A program made the translations under genes and the position numbers. DNA of 64,000 nt from JBFLYZ01 sp040756415 (GTDB lineage: Bacteria; Bacteroidota; Bacteroidia; JADZBD01). Location: positions 5,122 to 69,121 of the forward strand of contig JBFLYZ010000013.1 of NCBI GenBank assembly GCA_040756415.1, given 5' to 3'. The notes under the pieces were generated by a model. It saw only the letters and a list, made by a program, of their open reading frames with translations, was not told the origin of the DNA and did no database searches. This document shows positions 61,052-64,000 of this stretch, in pieces. Within the stretch, counting starts at the first letter, position 1; each line of letters begins with the position of its first letter.

Positions 61052-63662
61052 GGCGCTTAATGATCTTTATTTCACCGGTGCTTCCGTCCATTTCCACTTC
61101 ATCGCCCGTTCGGAGCGTTTTCAGTAGGCCGCTCACGCTTACGATACAGGGTTTCCCCATTTCCCGCGAAACGATGGCCGAATGGCTGAGCAGGCTGCCC
61201 CGTTCAACGATAATGCCCGATGCGCTGGGGAAGAGGGTCACCCAGCCGGGATCGGTGCTCGAAGTGACCAGGATGTCCCCGTTCAGCGAGGCCACCTTGC
61301 CGGGATCGAGTATGACCTGCACTTTACCGCGTACCTTGCCCGGGCAGCAGCCAATGCCTTTCAGATCGCCTTTTATGTTCGCGGTTTTTTCGGTGCTAAA
61401 GAAATCATTGGCGAAGTAAACACTGCCGTAGGTGGCGAAGCGCTCGGAAGGCGGTGGCATTTGCCTGTATCGCTCGAACTCTTCCTTTCTTAAAGCGACC
61501 AGCGCGCGCAGGTTCTGTGTAACGCTTGTTCCTTCGATGAAAGAGAAGATCTCTTCTTTGGTCAGGTAAAAAATATCGCGCTCATGGTCGATGATACGAT
61601 CGGTGGCGAAGCGTTTGCCGATGTGACTGAACAGCTCCCGCACGATACCGAATGCACGCGTTCGCTCGTAGCGCAGGTTCTCGCGCGAGCTGACCAGCTC
61701 GCGCGCCTTCCGGAGTATGCGCTTCAGTTTCCATTTTTTGAAGGGACGGAAGCGCAGCGCGTCTTCCAGCTCCCGTTCGGCACTGGCGCGCAGCTCTTCC
61801 TCTATTTTCCCGGTGGTCTTATCCGTGGTGATGCCGCTTTCAACGTAAGCGCGCAGTACTTTAATGAAGAGGGAAGGGTCCTGTGTATAGGAGATGGTCT
61901 CCAGCTTCAGCTCGCCAATGCATCGCTCACCGAAATCAGCGATGTAGCGGTCTATTTCCTTTTTGAGCGCGGCAAACCGGTCGTTCAGTCCTTCGCCTAG
62001 TATTCTCCAGATGTCCTGCTCGTTATTCTCCCTGAACAGCTCGCGGAGCTCTGTGTCAGCCGTGATCGCAGTGGCCAGGGCTATGCTGCGGTGTATCGGC
62101 TGCGTGGAGATGATGTCGCTGCTGCCGCAGAGCAGGTCGTTGTGTATGTTCGGGTTCCTGCTGATGCGGTATCTTTCACATGTTTTCTGCAGCAATCCGA
62201 ACCATATCATGGTAAAGAAGTCGTTCAGCAGGGGCGCTTTCCACTCGTTCAGCAGCCTGCGCTCGAAGCCGAGGTAGAGCTTCATCAGCTCATCTGCGTT
62301 CTTCTGCTCGTAATCGATATGCTTATAAACGGTGATCGTTTCCTTGAACAGCCGCATGAACTGTTTCCTTTTGCGGGGCAATGACAGAAAGCGGAAGTAC
62401 ATGTTCACGGCTATTCGGATAATGCTCAGCCAGGCTTTGGCCTTCGACAGGCGGTAGTCGTTCGGGATATCGAAACGCTCTTTCACGCCCATCATCTTTT
62501 CCATGAAGCGGGCATTGATGCTGTACCCGGGCAGCATGGCCAGCATGTGGTACCAGGTCTTGAGATTATAATAGACCCTCCCGTTTATCAGCCCGAGCGT
62601 ATTGGCAAACACCCGCCTGTTCTCCCGTATCACCCGCTGGCTTACGCCCATATAGCTGCAGAACAGGCGGTATGCGCCTTCGTAAGAAGTAGTGATGAAG
62701 GAGAAGGTGAGGGGCGTGGTGACACCCGGGTAGGATTCGATGATGTTGCTGTTATCCCACACGATGTATTCTCCTTTTTTATCATTTTGCGGGTGAATGC
62801 CCGTAACGGGGCGGGTCTGCAGCAGGAACAGCTCACCGTTGCTGAAGGCAAACTCGATATCCTGCGGCTGCCCGTATTCGGCATAAAGCCGCTCCAGCGC
62901 TTTTCCTATTTCCCTGACCTGTTTTTCATCCAGCACGGGCCGGTTTTGCCTCTCTTTTTCCACTTCGCCCAGGACAGTGCCTCCGTTCTCCCCGCTGGCC
63001 AGCACCACCTGGTGCGTTTTCTCCGCGATATGCGCGGTCACGCTCTCCTTGTTCAGAATATAATGGTCAGCGTTCAACTCGCCCGATACCAGCCCTTCGC
63101 CCAGCCCGAATACCGCGCTGATCATCTTCTCATCCGGGTTCCCGCTGGTGGGATGGATGCCGAATGCCACGCCAGCGCTCTCTGCCGCTATCATTTCCTG
63201 TATAATGACCGCAATACCCGTATTTTCTTTCAGGCCGTTGTTCCTGCGGTATTCCTGAACGCGCTGCGAAAAGGCCGAGCGCCATACGCTCTTTATCTTT
63301 TCCTCCAGTTGCTCAGCGGTAACGAAGAGGTGGCTTTCGAACTGCCCCGCAAAGGAATGGGCCGCACCATCCTCGTCAGCGCCCGAAGAGCGCACCGCAA
63401 AATAGCGGGTGCCGTAAAACCGGGAAAGGATGTTCGTAATGAAATCCCCAGGAATGCCCCGGGCGTCCAGCAGCCGCAGGATATCCGCGGGCGTCCCGTT
63501 TTGCCCTGCTTCCGGCACCAGAGACCACAGGGTTTCGCTGGGAATAACGGCAAATGCCGGCACTTTCATGCCGAGGCGGATGAGGCGAAAGAGGTTTTTA
63601 GCCTTGCCGCCTATCGTATAGCGCCCGACCTTGTGCGATTCGGTATGAAGTATGAGTTCCAT
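61044..63662 (-). CDS. PEP synthase/rifampin phosphotransferase-like dikinase
   Basis: 872 aa in three parts. The N-terminal ATP-grasp domain (about 1-310: VGRYTIGGKAKNLFRLIR, YFAVRSSGADEDGAAHSFAG, IQEMIAAESAGVAFGIHP, FLLQTRPVTGIHPQND) and C-terminal His-swivel domain (about 780-872: DILVTSSTDPGWVTLFPSAS, ERGSLLSHSAIVSREMGKPC, with His827) are as in PEP synthase and rifampin phosphotransferase. The 470-aa middle domain (SNIIESYPGVTTPLTFSFIT, LINGRVYYNLKTWYHMLAML) is not the PEP-binding barrel and should recognise another acceptor. Mechanism by family: ATP beta-phosphate passes to His827 and then to the substrate, releasing AMP and phosphate. The substrate is probably a hydroxyl of the pathway's lipid. 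Coupled to UbiA (1-bp TGATG overlap) and BtaA-like genes. Confidence 0.88.
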   Translation of the reverse strand: MELILHTESHKVGRYTIGGKAKNLFRLIRLGMKVPAFAVIPSETLWSLVPEAGQNGTPADILRLLDARGIPGDFITNILSRFYGTRYFAVRSSGADEDGAAHSFAGQFESHLFVTAEQLEEKIKSVWRSAFSQRVQEYRRNNGLKENTGIAVIIQEMIAAESAGVAFGIHPTSGNPDEKMISAVFGLGEGLVSGELNADHYILNKESVTAHIAEKTHQVVLASGENGGTVLGEVEKERQNRPVLDEKQVREIGKALERLYAEYGQPQDIEFAFSNGELFLLQTRPVTGIHPQNDKKGEYIVWDNSNIIESYPGVTTPLTFSFITTSYEGAYRLFCSYMGVSQRVIRENRRVFANTLGLINGRVYYNLKTWYHMLAMLPGYSINARFMEKMMGVKERFDIPNDYRLSKAKAWLSIIRIAVNMYFRFLSLPRKRKQFMRLFKETITVYKHIDYEQKNADELMKLYLGFERRLLNEWKAPLLNDFFTMIWFGLLQKTCERYRISRNPNIHNDLLCGSSDIISTQPIHRSIALATAITADTELRELFRENNEQDIWRILGEGLNDRFAALKKEIDRYIADFGERCIGELKLETISYTQDPSLFIKVLRAYVESGITTDKTTGKIEEELRASAERELEDALRFRPFKKWKLKRILRKARELVSSRENLRYERTRAFGIVRELFSHIGKRFATDRIIDHERDIFYLTKEEIFSFIEGTSVTQNLRALVALRKEEFERYRQMPPPSERFATYGSVYFANDFFSTEKTANIKGDLKGIGCCPGKVRGKVQVILDPGKVASLNGDILVTSSTDPGWVTLFPSASGIIVERGSLLSHSAIVSREMGKPCIVSVSGLLKTLRTGDEVEMDGSTGEIKIIKRHG

Positions 63663-64000
63663 CAGTTGAAAAGCAGTTTAGACAGCATGGGCCCACCGCC
63701 CAGGGTCAGGTACATGGCGATGGTCCATAGTGCGGAAGCCAGCTCGATCGTCTTCGAGCGTTTTTCGCTGGCCCTGTTCAGGAACAGCAGGGCGGGAAGC
63801 GCGCAGGCCAGGAAGATGCCGCCCAGCACGATAAAAGCGATCTGGCCGTGGCCGGCATAGATCGATGCCAGTACCGCCAGTACAAAAGTCACGGCCAGGA
63901 TAAATATCCAGAGCAGCACCGCCCTTACCGTGCCAAGCAATGCGGTATAAGTCTGTACGCCCTCGGCCTCTTTTTCGGGCACGCGTATCTTACGTCCCAC
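63662..64000 (-). CDS. UbiA-family prenyltransferase, 3' part only
   Basis: The last 112 codons or so; the gene continues past the window's right edge and no start is visible (the first codon, GTG, is internal). The segment GRKIRVPEKEAEGVQTYTAL matches the second aspartate-rich/KIR motif of UbiA-type enzymes, followed by three transmembrane helices. UbiA enzymes attach polyprenyl groups to aromatic rings or glycerol phosphate. The first DxxxD motif needed to confirm activity is outside the window. Upstream partner of the dikinase in the operon (TGATG overlap). Confidence 0.75.
   Translation of the reverse strand: MGRKIRVPEKEAEGVQTYTALLGTVRAVLLWIFILAVTFVLAVLASIYAGHGQIAFIVLGGIFLACALPALLFLNRASEKRSKTIELASALWTIAMYLTLGGGPMLSKLLFN

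Noticed and set aside
62547..63860. 437-aa plus-strand frame opposite the dikinase
   Set aside because: No domain pattern; the minus strand encodes intact ATP-grasp motifs across the same bases.
63662..64000. Calling the UbiA protein a digeranylgeranylglyceryl phosphate synthase (archaeal-type lipids in bacteria)
   Set aside because: Only the C-terminal third is visible and the first Asp-rich motif is outside the window; substrate cannot be assigned.

Overview
This 64 kb window comes from a gliding-type or surface-active member of the Bacteroidota, with a chromosome of intermediate GC. The evidence is the T9SS (type IX secretion) sorting domains of both type A and type B, the SprB-type repeat adhesins, a GldN-like protein at the left edge, a complete Bat (aerotolerance) operon, DUF4199 and DUF5684 proteins, and promoters of the Bacteroidota form TTG-N17-20-TANNTTTG. 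I cannot name the genus. I saw no tRNA, rRNA, CRISPR, IS element or prophage.

Layout. 1-5 kb: a left-truncated GldN-like gene, ridA, then a tandem family of five related small membrane-protein genes (six modules) and a DUF5684 gene that looks frameshifted. 5-10.5 kb: M61 peptidase with PDZ, a lipoprotein hydrolase, dihydrolipoamide dehydrogenase and a two-HKD phospholipase D/cardiolipin synthase. 10.6-19.6 kb: a secreted M28 peptidase (type A sorting) and two ~1,100-aa SprB/PKD adhesins (type B sorting). 19.6-23.8 kb: housekeeping genes (metallophosphoesterase, rho, DUF4199, Mpl). 23.9-34.9 kb: one giant 3,669-aa SprB-repeat adhesin with about 39 regular repeats, organised partly as a strict 231-bp tandem array and partly as a higher-order array whose four-repeat unit is exactly 915 bp. 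35.4-42.4 kb: CinA C-terminal amidase, CtlX-type hydrolase, a mini-SprB protein, a cupin and two SRPBCC genes, and an HxlR regulator sharing a palindromic divergent promoter with one of them; then MATE and a CHMI-type isomerase. 42.5-49.9 kb: batD-batC-batB-batA-(membrane protein)-DUF58-moxR, one operon with mostly overlapping genes. 50-56.2 kb: two membrane sensor-like proteins that both end at the same output linker, a secreted protein that is almost only a type B sorting domain, an RRM protein, truA and an ABC exporter.

56.2-64 kb holds the most interesting unit: at least seven consecutively overlapping genes on the minus strand (UbiA prenyltransferase, ATP-grasp/His-swivel dikinase, BtaA-like aminocarboxypropyl transferase, VTE5/dolichol-kinase-like CTP kinase, double-GNAT-like protein, membrane-anchored SRPBCC protein, OleC-like adenylating enzyme). 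Together they look like a pathway for a lipid or isoprenoid product that I do not recognise as described.

Functional themes are T9SS-dependent cell-surface adhesion, envelope maintenance (Bat, Mpl, ClsB-like) and a putative unusual lipid pathway. Functions are inferred from family signatures in the translated sequence; no database search was run.
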